This document shows, one piece after another, positions 48,785 through 57,500 of a stretch of DNA of 64,000 nt. The stretch is from Rhodothermales bacterium (lineage in GTDB: Bacteria > Bacteroidota > Rhodothermia > Rhodothermales > Bin80): positions 1,689,058 to 1,753,057 of the forward strand of contig OX638318.1 of NCBI GenBank assembly GCA_951812585.1. Reading direction: 5' to 3'. The notes below the pieces were generated by a model. The model searched no databases. It was given only the letters and a program-made list of their open reading frames with translations, and was not told the DNA's origin. Both the position numbers and the translations under genes were made by a program. Each line of letters starts with the position of its first letter. The first letter of the stretch is position 1.

Positions 48785-49740
48785 CCGAATTCCCTCAAGA
48801 GCAGCGGCACCGGACCCAGGCTCAGGTATAGTACCAGCGTCCAGACCCCAGACCAGTTCTCGATCCAGCTGCCCGCACCCGGCGTCGGGCGTCGCAGGAA
48901 GCCAATCCCGATGAGCACCGCGGCACCGAAGACCATTCCGAGGGCAATGGAAAGCGGCAGGACGAAGCCGATGCGACGCGCGGCCAGGAAGGCACAGGCG
49001 AAGGTGAGTCCCAGCACCAGCCACCACATGCCCAACGCACGCCGGCGTCCCCATACTACGGAATAGGTGGGGACGCCTTCCTCCTCGTCCACGGGGCTGC
49101 GGATTTTGCGTCCGATCTCGATCACCATGCCGTTGAAGAGGCTGGCGAGCAAAAACCAGAAGAGTCCGGATGGAGGGTGGCCCTGGAAAACCAGCCAGTC
49201 GCTGCTGGTCGCATAGAGGTCGATGAGCGGCATGATGGCCATGTGGGTGACCATGTATAGGAGGTGTTTGCCCCGCAGCCACGCTCCGATGAAAAACTCC
49301 TTGCTCATCAGGGCCAAGTAGGTCCAGGTGACGAACAGCAGCACCAACAGCTTCTGGTCCAGCCAGAGGGCCAGACCGAGTTGCAGAAGCCCCGTGAGCA
49401 CGAAGAGAACGCGCAGCTCCTGGAGCGTCACCAGGCCACGTGGCACGGGGCGGAAGGGCCGGTACCGTCTGTCCTCCTCTTCATCCTTGAACTCGTCCGC
49501 GATGCGGAGCTGGAGAAAGAAGCATAGGCAGGAAAAAAAGGCGACGACCGCCGAGAGCGGGCTAGGCCACCCGCTGTCCGAACGCAACATCCACGAGAAG
49601 GCGACCGCGCTAAAGCTGAAGGCGAGGATGAGCGGGCCGTGGCGCACGAGGGGGAAGCGCTCCGCCTGATAGACCCACCAGCGCTGCAAGCCCTGCTCCT
49701 TCGGGCCGTCTGACCCGGCGCTGCGCGTCGCACCGCTCAT
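48781..49740 (-). CDS. UbiA-family prenyltransferase-like membrane protein
   Basis: 319 residues, about eight or nine membrane helices. The first Asp-rich motif reads RIADEFKDEEEDRRY (Asp82, Asp86, Asp90), followed by RPFRPVPRGLVT; the second lies near NGMVIEIGRKIRSPVDEEEG. These match a distinct UbiA branch sometimes mislabelled as a permease. UbiA enzymes join a prenyl diphosphate to an aromatic or lipid acceptor. The ATG overlaps the HMG-CoA reductase stop and its own stop overlaps the phosphotransferase start, so three steps are translationally linked. Confidence 0.78.
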   Translation of the reverse strand: MSGATRSAGSDGPKEQGLQRWWVYQAERFPLVRHGPLILAFSFSAVAFSWMLRSDSGWPSPLSAVVAFFSCLCFFLQLRIADEFKDEEEDRRYRPFRPVPRGLVTLQELRVLFVLTGLLQLGLALWLDQKLLVLLFVTWTYLALMSKEFFIGAWLRGKHLLYMVTHMAIMPLIDLYATSSDWLVFQGHPPSGLFWFLLASLFNGMVIEIGRKIRSPVDEEEGVPTYSVVWGRRRALGMWWLVLGLTFACAFLAARRIGFVLPLSIALGMVFGAAVLIGIGFLRRPTPGAGSWIENWSGVWTLVLYLSLGPVPLLLREFG

Positions 49741-51095
49741 GTCGCGCCTTCGTTCTCTCGGGGTTTCCGGCGGCTGCCGTCACGATGTGCCGGTGTACCT
49801 GCCTTCTCCGCACCCTCGGCGGGCCTCCGTGCCAGCGTCTGGTGTGCCTGCGTGAAGTGACCTGATGCCAGCGCGGCGATGATCGACAGCTCGCCGGCAA
49901 GCACCAGGGCGGCGCATACCTCGGCAAAGGCAGCTGCCTTGCCCGGCCCGGACAGGTTCATCATATCCAGGCAGGCGTTCTGGCTTGGGAGACCCGTTCC
50001 GCCTCCCACCGTTCCGACGATGATGTTGGGCAAGGTGACCGCAGCATAGAGACTGCGGTCTCCCACAGGCTCGAAGCGGGTTACGCCGACAGCGGACTCA
50101 GCCACGCACGCGGCGTCCTGCCCGCAGGCAATGTAGAGCGCAGCGATCCCGTTAGAATAGTGCCCCTGGATCCCGATATTGCCGCTCATCACCCCGCCGA
50201 TCGACGAGACCCGGTAGAAGTCCAGCATCTGTCTAGCGCTCGACTTCAGGTGTCCACCGAGAATAGTGGGTGTGAGGGTCACCTCCGCGGTCACCTTCCT
50301 TCCACGAACGTTCTGAAAGGACAGGTGCGAGGCCTTCTTGTCCCCCGACAGATTCGCCTCGACGAACCAGTAAGCGGGCTGCACGGGTGTGTTCTCGAGA
50401 ATGAAGCGACAGATGGCGTCGGTTGCGATCGTGACCATGTTCTGCCCAGCCGCATCGCCGGTGCTGTACTCGAAGATCAAGTAGACGTGATTGCCTTCCA
50501 GGTTGATGCGGGTGCGCTTGAGTTGACCGTGGCGGGTCGTGGACGCGGCAATGGTGCGGAAGGTATCCTCGTGGCCGCCGGCCCACAACAGGAACTTGCC
50601 GACCTCGATCAGGCTGTCGAACGCAAAGACCGGCGCCCGCGTCACGCCCTCCCAGAACATTGCCGCCGTGCAGCCGCCGGCCAGGGTGATGGCCTGCGCC
50701 CCCCGCGTGTAGGACGCCACCAGAGCGGCTTCCGTCGTCGCCAGCGGCGCATAGTAGTCCCCTTGGGCGTACAGCCCTCGCACCCGTAGCGGTCCAGCCA
50801 GCCCGACGGGGAGCTTCACGGTGCCGATGAAGTTCTCGATGTTCTTGCTGTAGACCCCCATCTGTTCGAGTGTCGTAGCATCGAGGAGGCTTGCCCTAGA
50901 GTGCGCCGCGCCATCGAGTAGTTGCCAGCGCTGGTGCACCGCTTCGGGGGTAATCTGCGAGGTCGAATCACCGCGAGGGACGTGCGGCGAGAGGTTCTCC
51001 CGGGCAGGCGTAAGAGCCTGCTCAATTTCCTCCTCTGAGCGATGGGCGAGGAGCCGCCCGAAGTATTTGTGCGTGCTGCGGAGATCAATGGCCAT
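49737..51095 (-). CDS. HMG-CoA reductase, class I type
   Basis: Reduces 3-hydroxy-3-methylglutaryl-CoA to mevalonate with NADPH. From ATG at 51095 it is 452 aa; further upstream the frame only shadows the ligase gene. Catalytic residues are visible: Glu122 in ATTEAALVAS, Lys in SGDKKAS (253/254), Asp327 in GQDAAC, His418 near the C terminus, plus ENFIGTVKLPVGLAGPL and the nucleotide-binding GTVGGGTGLPSQ. No N-terminal membrane region. Other mevalonate-pathway genes are not in the window. The start overlaps the upstream ligase by 11 bases. Class I rather than class II (Pseudomonas) sequence. Confidence 0.9.
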   Translation of the reverse strand: MAIDLRSTHKYFGRLLAHRSEEEIEQALTPARENLSPHVPRGDSTSQITPEAVHQRWQLLDGAAHSRASLLDATTLEQMGVYSKNIENFIGTVKLPVGLAGPLRVRGLYAQGDYYAPLATTEAALVASYTRGAQAITLAGGCTAAMFWEGVTRAPVFAFDSLIEVGKFLLWAGGHEDTFRTIAASTTRHGQLKRTRINLEGNHVYLIFEYSTGDAAGQNMVTIATDAICRFILENTPVQPAYWFVEANLSGDKKASHLSFQNVRGRKVTAEVTLTPTILGGHLKSSARQMLDFYRVSSIGGVMSGNIGIQGHYSNGIAALYIACGQDAACVAESAVGVTRFEPVGDRSLYAAVTLPNIIVGTVGGGTGLPSQNACLDMMNLSGPGKAAAFAEVCAALVLAGELSIIAALASGHFTQAHQTLARRPAEGAEKAGTPAHRDGSRRKPRENEGAT

Positions 51096-52755
51096 AACGG
51101 TCCAGCTCTTTCTCCAGTTGAGGGTAGTCGACTTTCGCGTTGTGGCGGCGATCGACCGGGATTCGGGGCAGTCGCACGATTCTGTCGAGCTGCGCCCAAC
51201 ATAATGTTTCTTCCACGCGTAGCGCCGCATCCGCAGGCGCCCGCGGTGCCAGTTGCACTGCAAGCACCCGCTCGCCATTGCGGCTGGCGAGGGCGCTCCG
51301 CTCAATCCAGGGCAGCTGGCTTGCCGCGCATTCGGCGGCGAAGGGATAGATCGTACCGCGTTCGTCGCGAATGACGGCGCCGGCGCGTCCGAGCAGCCAG
51401 AGTCGACCTCGGACGTCAAGGTAGCCGGCGTCGCCGGTGCGGTGCCAGACTACTCCTTCAACGCGGAACTTGGTTTCCTTGTTGCCGACGCCGTTAAGAT
51501 AGCCACCGAGCACATGGGGGCCGGAGACCACGATCTCGCCGCCTTGCTTTGGAGAGAGGGTCAGGCCGGCGAACTCCACTGCTGTCATTGCCTGAAGGGG
51601 CTCGCCCCAGCGGTTGGGCAGGATGCGCAGATCGACCTGGCGCACTGGCTCTCCAACCAGAAGTCCCATACCGGCATACATGGCGTCTAGGTCGGCGGGT
51701 TCCGCCTCATTCCAATCCAGGTGGGCAATGGGTTCCGCCTCGGTGGAGCCGTAGACCACGATTACCCGGCCCTTGGGCAGCGCCGACCGGAGTTCCTGCA
51801 AAAAAGGGGGGAAGACGGGCGCACCACCGGTGTAGAGCTTCTCAAGTGTGCCGAGGCTGGACTCCCCGCTCTCGCTTCGCAGCTCCGGGCTGGCATGCCC
51901 CCGCGCGTTGTGAACCCTGACTCCGCGTGCCCCGTGAAGCAGCCGGGCGTACAGCGCCGGCGATCCAACCGTGCGAGTGACGCGGTGACGCTCGAGCTGC
52001 GCGAGAATCGGTTCCGGATCGATGAAGCCAGGACGCCGGAGGTCCCCCCTTGGGATGACCGTTGTCACGCCCGACGCCAGGTTTGCGAGCACGAAGATCG
52101 GCAGCGTCGGGAGATCCACCTCGCCTGCCTCCAGCTCGATGGACTCTGCCAGTGCCTCGTGCTGTGCCAGCAGAAAGCCGTGGCTGCGCACCGCTGCCTT
52201 CGGGATTCCGGTGCTGCCGCTGGTAAAGGTCAGCAGGGCGTCGTGCGACGCATTGCAGGGGGTGATCGAGTCCAGTGCCTCGAACCGTTCGAGAGTGGAC
52301 CAGTGGGTCGCCCACGGGGCCCAGCCCGCGGTCACGAAGTGCCGTTCGATTCGACGCAGGCCCCGACAGAGGAACCGCAGGATGTGTGCCCGGGCCGGCC
52401 CGATGAACGCTTTGGGCCGCGCGATGTCGCAACACTGTTCTATGTGTCCGCGTCCTGCCGTAGGGTCAAGCACGGTCGCCACTAGCCCCAGTCGGAATAT
52501 CGCCAGCAGCGCGGTGTAGAGCTCGATGGACATCGGCTGGAAGACGAGTACCCGGTCTCCGTTGCGGAGCCCCGCGGATCGAAGCAAGGCGGCGGCCCGC
52601 GCCGAGCGGTCCGCGAGCTTGGCAAAGGTGAGTGCACGCTTGCCCTCTCCCGCTGACTCGACGATGGCGAGCGCATCGGGCCGCTGCCTGGCTTGATCGA
52701 CCAGGATCTGGGTGATGTTCACGACAGGGAAGCCACCGAATTGAAGGGAGGACAT
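51085..52755 (-). CDS. OleC-like acyl-adenylate / beta-lactone synthetase
   Basis: ANL-superfamily enzyme, 556 aa from ATG at 52755 (a TTG at 52767 would add four residues inside the promoter element). It shows the P-loop LLTFTSGSTGIPKAAV, YGSTEAEPI, the RTGDAGYLD motif and the C-terminal RHNAKVDYPQLEK with the catalytic Lys. VDLPTLPIFVLANLASGVTTVIP and the GSPALYARLL segment are close to OleC, which adenylates beta-hydroxy acids and closes a beta-lactone. No OleA, OleB or OleD partner is present. Next to HMG-CoA reductase, a beta-hydroxy acid such as HMG or mevalonate is a conceivable substrate (inference). A general acyl-CoA ligase is the alternative. Confidence 0.75.
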   Translation of the reverse strand: MSSLQFGGFPVVNITQILVDQARQRPDALAIVESAGEGKRALTFAKLADRSARAAALLRSAGLRNGDRVLVFQPMSIELYTALLAIFRLGLVATVLDPTAGRGHIEQCCDIARPKAFIGPARAHILRFLCRGLRRIERHFVTAGWAPWATHWSTLERFEALDSITPCNASHDALLTFTSGSTGIPKAAVRSHGFLLAQHEALAESIELEAGEVDLPTLPIFVLANLASGVTTVIPRGDLRRPGFIDPEPILAQLERHRVTRTVGSPALYARLLHGARGVRVHNARGHASPELRSESGESSLGTLEKLYTGGAPVFPPFLQELRSALPKGRVIVVYGSTEAEPIAHLDWNEAEPADLDAMYAGMGLLVGEPVRQVDLRILPNRWGEPLQAMTAVEFAGLTLSPKQGGEIVVSGPHVLGGYLNGVGNKETKFRVEGVVWHRTGDAGYLDVRGRLWLLGRAGAVIRDERGTIYPFAAECAASQLPWIERSALASRNGERVLAVQLAPRAPADAALRVEETLCWAQLDRIVRLPRIPVDRRHNAKVDYPQLEKELDRYGH

Positions 52756-52762
52756 TACATTT

Positions 52763-52803
52763 TGCAAAGTTACCTTTGCACCAATGAACCGACAAGTCAG
52801 CCA
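52763..52803 (-). promoter_or_regulatory. Promoter with overlapping palindrome ahead of the OleC-like operon
   Basis: On the minus strand TAACTTTG (52765-52772) matches the TANNTTTG -7 element, with a TTG about 20 bases upstream as the -33 part. It sits within a perfect inverted repeat TGCAAAG-N4-CTTTGCA (52763-52780). Placement ahead of the six-gene coupled block, between the GNAT gene and the ligase, suggests a regulated promoter; the dyad would block polymerase if bound. Confidence 0.5.
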
Positions 52804-52807
52804 CGCT

Positions 52808-53797
52808 TTATGTAAGCGCCTTCTCGTAGAGCGTATAGCGCCGGATCGTAGTGCCGTAGCGGGCCGAGATGTTACGCGACCGGTTTGTCTCGTGCATCAG
52901 GGCGTGAATGGCGCGCCTTAGCCCGAGCTTCCTTGCGGCCTGCTGGCAGTCATCCATCAGCAGTCCGCCCAGCCCGTTTCCGCCGCACGCCGGATCTACG
53001 GCCATCGACTTCACGATCACCGTGCGTAGCGGCTGGCCGCGTGCCAACTCCATGAGATCCGGGATGCCGAAGATGAAGCCCACGAGTTGCTGGCCGCGCT
53101 CCGCGAGCAGGACCAGCTCGGGCACCAGATGCGGACGGATCGGGGTGTATGAGGCGAGGAATGCATCGAGCCCGATGGGGCTGTAGAGGAAATTGCCGCT
53201 GAACGCCACGAGCGACAGTTCGTGAATGGCCGCGAGTTCAGCGTCGAAGCGCTTGATGTCGATCGTCCGAAGGGTGATGCCGTCGCGTTCGAGCTCGGCA
53301 CGGCGCTGCTCGGAGCGTGGATCGCAGCGGGTCAGGTCCGCGTTCAGCGCCGAGAAATAGGTGGCCAACGGCTCGAATCCGGCGTCGGTGAAGTGCCGGG
53401 GCCAATCGTCGGGATTGTCGGGTTCCAGGAAGAAGATCGGCTCGGTTCCGCGATCGGTCAGCAGTCTGTAGCGGTGCCAGGTAGAGCCGTCCATCGGGCC
53501 GATGATGCGTTCGCAACCGTTTGCCCGGTGCCAGCTCAAGGCGCGTTCCAGCAGTTCGTTGCCGGCCTGCGCGTCGGCAGCGACGTAGTGGCCGGCCAGG
53601 CCCGTTGTAGTCGAGGCGCCGTGGGCGTCGCGGGCTCGCCATAGCGAACAACGGGCGATCAGGGCGCCTGCCGCGTCCTGCAGCGCGAGGTGGCGGGCGG
53701 GGGTGGTAAGGTGGAACGCTGCGGGTTCCAAAGGCTCCACCGGGCCGGCCGGCAGAGATGCCAGGTCTTCACGATTGTTGATGATGAGCGCTCTCAC
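52808..53797 (-). CDS. GNAT-family acyltransferase
   Basis: 329 residues. The N-terminal half looks like a degenerate GNAT repeat (LERALSWHRANGCERIIGPMDG); the C-terminal half carries the acyl-CoA-binding motif A (SMAVDPACGGNGLGGLLMDD) and ends NRSRNISARYGTTIRRYTLYEKAL. It probably transfers an acyl group to an amine. It is on the same strand and directly upstream of the OleC-like operon but is separated by 52 bases containing a promoter, so it may belong to the same regulon without being in the coupled block. The substrate is unknown; acylation of an aminocarboxypropyl group is a guess. Confidence 0.7.
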   Translation of the reverse strand: MRALIINNREDLASLPAGPVEPLEPAAFHLTTPARHLALQDAAGALIARCSLWRARDAHGASTTTGLAGHYVAADAQAGNELLERALSWHRANGCERIIGPMDGSTWHRYRLLTDRGTEPIFFLEPDNPDDWPRHFTDAGFEPLATYFSALNADLTRCDPRSEQRRAELERDGITLRTIDIKRFDAELAAIHELSLVAFSGNFLYSPIGLDAFLASYTPIRPHLVPELVLLAERGQQLVGFIFGIPDLMELARGQPLRTVIVKSMAVDPACGGNGLGGLLMDDCQQAARKLGLRRAIHALMHETNRSRNISARYGTTIRRYTLYEKALT

Positions 53798-54261
53798 GTC
53801 AGCGTGCCCCCGCGCGACCTGAAAAATAAGCCGGTTTTACAGGATAGGATACATACGGGTTGACTTTCGTTCCCAAAAGAGCCGGTTCGGTACTGGCTGA
53901 TCGCGGCGTGTTTTGGATCCGATTTAAGGGATCAACCCATTGTAGTTGATAGACTTAATGCCCGAGAGATTTGGTGTTAGGGTCGGAGTTATGGGGTTTT
54001 GGTTTGAGTGCTAGGACCAAGACCGGGTCAACCTTCCATCGATGGGTTTCAAGCGGGCTGCCCAATGGCAGGAGGTAGCAGCGCACCATCGATATCGCTG
54101 TTGTGAGTTTTGCCATCGCGTACAGAATTGTAGTCTCGTCGGGCAGACACCATTCAGAAGGGGATTAGAGCCCATTCTTTCGGCACATGCCGCTATTTGA
54201 ATATAAATGGGTGTCTATTGGGTGTCTATCTTTGGTTACCTGAAAACTACCGAGGAGTAGC
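53798..54261. other. Intergenic region with tandem repeat and promoter element
   Basis: 464 bases without a gene between two divergent genes. It is AT-richer than the surrounding genes. Near its right end an 11-bp unit TGGGTGTCTAT is repeated in tandem (54208-54218, 54219-54229) and runs into TATCTTTG (54227-54234), a TANNTTTG -7 element for the next gene. The left end should hold a promoter for the GNAT gene, which I could not define. Confidence 0.5.
54208..54234 (+). promoter_or_regulatory. Tandem 11-bp repeat overlapping a -7 promoter element
   Basis: Two direct copies of TGGGTGTCTAT end in TATCTTTG, which fits the Bacteroidetes-type -7 box. The gene start at 54262 is 28 bases on and has a good GAGGAG ribosome site. 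The direct repeat resembles a two-site activator or repressor target. Confidence 0.45.
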
Positions 54262-55956
54262 ATGAACTTCAAGATGAAGCTTAGGAAGGGCACTCTTTTC
54301 TGCTATTCTGCTATCTTGTTCCTTAGCCTGTGCGGTTCAGCGCACGCGCAAGTTACGTTGAACGTTAAGCTGCTGGGTTACGATGGCAGTCCAATGGAAC
54401 AGGCCCACATAGCGCTGAAGGGAGGCACCGAGCTATCGCTCATTGCACAAGTAGACGAGGAGGGAAGGCACTCACTTGTGCTTCCCAAGCCCGGTGGGTA
54501 TGGGTTGTACGCCATGGGGTCATACCATGAGACCATTGAAGTCCCAATCATTGCATCAGGGGACGGATCCATTGACCTTACGATTCGGTTGGCACCGAGG
54601 TATGTTGCGCAAGACCCTGACTCCGTATGGATTGTTACAACTGATACTGAGGAAGCGGTTCGGCACCTGATGGAGAGGCGGTCTGATGGTATGTATGGGG
54701 TCCGCGTGCCAGTCGCTTCCGATACCCTCGCTTATCAGGTTAAAGCTCAGAAGAGTGGAATCGGGACCGCGATGCTGGCGGGCACTCAGCACGACCGGCT
54801 TATCCTCAGCGACGCGGGTCTACTGTGGGATGCGGCTAGTGACTATTTCAGCGTCATGCCGATCAGTGGCGGGATGGCGGAAATAACCTTCGATCCCGCC
54901 AGATTGCCGGAGCATGAAGCTGAAGCTGGCATTGAGACCGACCCGCCGGTGCTTGCCGACATTGCCGCCGCACACTGGTTCGTACAGGGACAGTCACAGC
55001 TTGAGGTCGATGCCTTTTGGGCGATGCAACGAGGCAAAATCGACAAGAAAAGGTACGAAGCCCAGTTGGAAGAGCTGCAGGCTCCTGTTCGAGATCGGAT
55101 CGCAGCTCTGCAGGATGGGCCACTACGCCAGTGGCTACTTCTGCGCTACTTCAATTCGCTCATGCCTGCAGCTGCGGACTCGCTGCTTGCTCGTCAGGTG
55201 CTGAATGAAGTTATCCCCACGTCCGTCCTGTGGTCCTACTTTACGCGCAGAGCTTTGGAGGCCTCACTTCTCATCCAGAACATTGACTACCGCGCCAATG
55301 ATACGGACTTGGTCCTCTCCTATCTCCGGCGGGCTATAGACAATCATGCCGATGCACAGGTGCGCGCACAGTTCCTTCTGGCCGGGGTTACGCTGGCCCA
55401 CGAGATCGGTGACGAAGGTCTCAAGTGGGAGTATTACTTCCAGTTGCAGGGAGAATACGCGGAATCCTCGCAGGCTGAGAGTGCACGAGAGGGCTTCAGC
55501 CCTGATCGCAAGCTCCAGCCCGGGAAAACCATCCCGGTGTTCAGCTTTCCAGCATTGGGGGAAGAAAGCGTAACGTATACGGACGAATTGCTGCGTGGAA
55601 AGGTATTCCTGCTGGACTTCTGGGGCACATGGTGTAAGGGCTCGCTTGCACAAATGTCCGAGCTCCACGAAGCCTATAAGAAACACCGTGATTCCGGGTT
55701 TGAGATTTTGAGCATTGCCATGAGGGACACCGAGGAATCGATAGCCGCATTCAGGGCGGATCAGTTCCCTATGCCATGGCTCCATTCAATTGCGAAAAGC
55801 GAAGACTTCGAAGCAGTGGTGAGTACATTTGAAATATCGGTATACCCATGGCCCATTTTGGTTGACAAGAACGGCACCATTATTGCTTTGGGACTTGACT
55901 TGCTCAAAAGAGATCTCTCCGAAGAGCTGGAAGACGCAATGGCACCAATAAACTGA
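54262..55956 (+). CDS. Secreted thioredoxin-fold (TlpA/AhpC-TSA-like) protein with modified active site
   Basis: 564 residues with a signal peptide ending AHA-Q (about residue 29), an N-terminal carboxypeptidase-regulatory-like beta domain (VTLNVKLLGYDGSPMEQAHIALKGG), a long helical middle, and a C-terminal TlpA domain (about 415-564). The redox motif reads WGTWCKGSL instead of WCxxC, so the second Cys is Ser, and the cis-Pro loop reads YPWPILVDKNG. Such a protein could still reduce by a monothiol mechanism or act as a chaperone. GAGGAG precedes the ATG by 6 bases. Codon use and style look more AT-rich than the neighbouring cluster. Unknown partner. Confidence 0.75.
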   Translation: MNFKMKLRKGTLFCYSAILFLSLCGSAHAQVTLNVKLLGYDGSPMEQAHIALKGGTELSLIAQVDEEGRHSLVLPKPGGYGLYAMGSYHETIEVPIIASGDGSIDLTIRLAPRYVAQDPDSVWIVTTDTEEAVRHLMERRSDGMYGVRVPVASDTLAYQVKAQKSGIGTAMLAGTQHDRLILSDAGLLWDAASDYFSVMPISGGMAEITFDPARLPEHEAEAGIETDPPVLADIAAAHWFVQGQSQLEVDAFWAMQRGKIDKKRYEAQLEELQAPVRDRIAALQDGPLRQWLLLRYFNSLMPAAADSLLARQVLNEVIPTSVLWSYFTRRALEASLLIQNIDYRANDTDLVLSYLRRAIDNHADAQVRAQFLLAGVTLAHEIGDEGLKWEYYFQLQGEYAESSQAESAREGFSPDRKLQPGKTIPVFSFPALGEESVTYTDELLRGKVFLLDFWGTWCKGSLAQMSELHEAYKKHRDSGFEILSIAMRDTEESIAAFRADQFPMPWLHSIAKSEDFEAVVSTFEISVYPWPILVDKNGTIIALGLDLLKRDLSEELEDAMAPIN

Positions 55957-56439
55957 CGATAGATTCCAAAGGGGATTATACGCCTGGCTTGACGGTGAAG
56001 TTCTCCATCAGTCACCTCGCCAGTGGTGTGACGGACTGGCTTGCCGAGGAAGGCCCGGGCAACTTCCGCAGGCGTGGCTCCCTACTACACCCATAGGGGC
56101 ACGAGCTCGCGCACAACAATCCGCACTTTACCCGTCCATTGCTGCCCACACTAATTAGTTATGGCCGGCTCCAAACCCGTACGCGTTCATCGATAACGTT
56201 TCGCAATAGAAGACAGCACAATGGGTCTGCCTTGGCGATCCGGGGTCGCCCGCTTGCGATTTGCCTGTCCCTGGTTTTGGCCGCACCAGTCGCAGCAGGT
56301 CAAGCGTGGAGTGCGGTGGCGCCAACAGTTTTCTCTGACACTTCTGGCAGTCCGAGGCAGCTGTGGTCCAGGGCGGAAGGGGGAAGCCAACTGTATTGAT
56401 CAACCCTTCCTGATTAAAGGGTGATTCGGCTAAAACAAT
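55957..56439. other. Intergenic region up to IS copy C
   Basis: About 480 bases without a supported gene. A plus-strand frame (56139-56399) contains a signal-peptide-like stretch LAICLSLVLAAPVAAGQAW followed by SAVAPTVFSDTSGS and may be the start of an exported protein cut by the IS, but no clear start or homology is seen. A 12-base match to the repeat at 38.6 and 59.7 kb (TCACCTCGCCAG) occurs near 56014. Confidence 0.35.
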
Positions 56440-56512
56440 GATGATTATATAGAGAACTGAAACCTTCTTTCCGATCGGCCGCATAGAGGGGATACACCAG
56501 ATCGGGGAATTC

Positions 56513-57450
56513 ATGGCGGTTAAATCGGGGCCTGGACGCAGGTATCGCAAGGGAATCAGCATGGCCAAACTGGCCGAAATGTTTCCGAATGAGCAGGCGG
56601 CCGTCCTGTGGCTCGAGGCTGTGATTTGACCGGACGGTCGTCTGTGCCCGCGCTGCAAGGGCACAGGCACGTATGCGGGCACACACAGGCCAATGCCGTA
56701 CCGATGCCGTCCGTGCAAGCGGTTCTTCTCGGTGCGCACAGGTACCGCATTGGCCAGTAGCCGGCTGCCGTTGAAGAAGTGGGTGTGGGCCATTTATCTT
56801 GAAATGACCTCCCTGAAGGGCGTCTCCAGCATGAAGCTCCACCGCGACCTCGATGGGACGCAGACTACGGCCTGGTTCATGTTGCAGCGCGTACGGGCCG
56901 CCTTTGCGCCCCTGCTGGCCGCTGCGTTCGAGGGACCGGTGGAGGCCGACGAAACGTACGGGGGTGGCTTGGAGAAAAACAAGCACGAACACAGGAAGCA
57001 GAAAGCCGGACGCGGCCCGGTAGTCAAGACGGCGGTGGCCGGCCTAAGAGACCGTGCAAGCGGGCAGATTCGGGCCGAAGTGGTAGAGAGCACGAATGCA
57101 GCGACCTTACAGCCGTTCGTTTACGATAACACCTCGGCACAACGGTCTACACCGATGAGGCGCACGTCTACAAGGGCATGCTTGGGATGCAGCACGAAAC
57201 CGTCAAGCACTCGGTCGGCGAGTGGGTCAATGGCATGGCGCACACGAACGGGCTGGAATCATTCTGGAGCATGTTCAAGCGGGCGTATCATGGTAGGTAC
57301 CACCACTGGAGCAAGAAGCACGTGCAACGCTACGTGCACCAGTTTGCGGGCAAGCACAACGTACGCACAATGGATACGCTGGAGCAAAGGCAGCACGTCG
57401 TGGCTGGTATGGTGGGCAAACGGCTCACGTACGCTACGCTGACAGCGTAG
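56513..57450 (+). pseudogene. IS1595 transposase, copy C (nonsense plus frameshift)
   Basis: ATG at 56513, then TGA at 56627-56629 (codon 39), the same nonsense as copy A. The zinc-ribbon and first catalytic Asp (VEADETYGGG) follow in frame from 56693. At TCGGCACAACGG (about 57133) the frame is lost as in the other copies; the continuation with YKGMLGMQHETVKHSVGEWVNGM is in another frame (57178-57450). No compensating insertion as in copy A. Not functional unless ribosomes both read through and shift. Confidence 0.8.
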
Positions 57451-57500
57451 CGTTGTGCACCAACTCAGTAGATCAATCCATACGGACACAGGACACTGAA

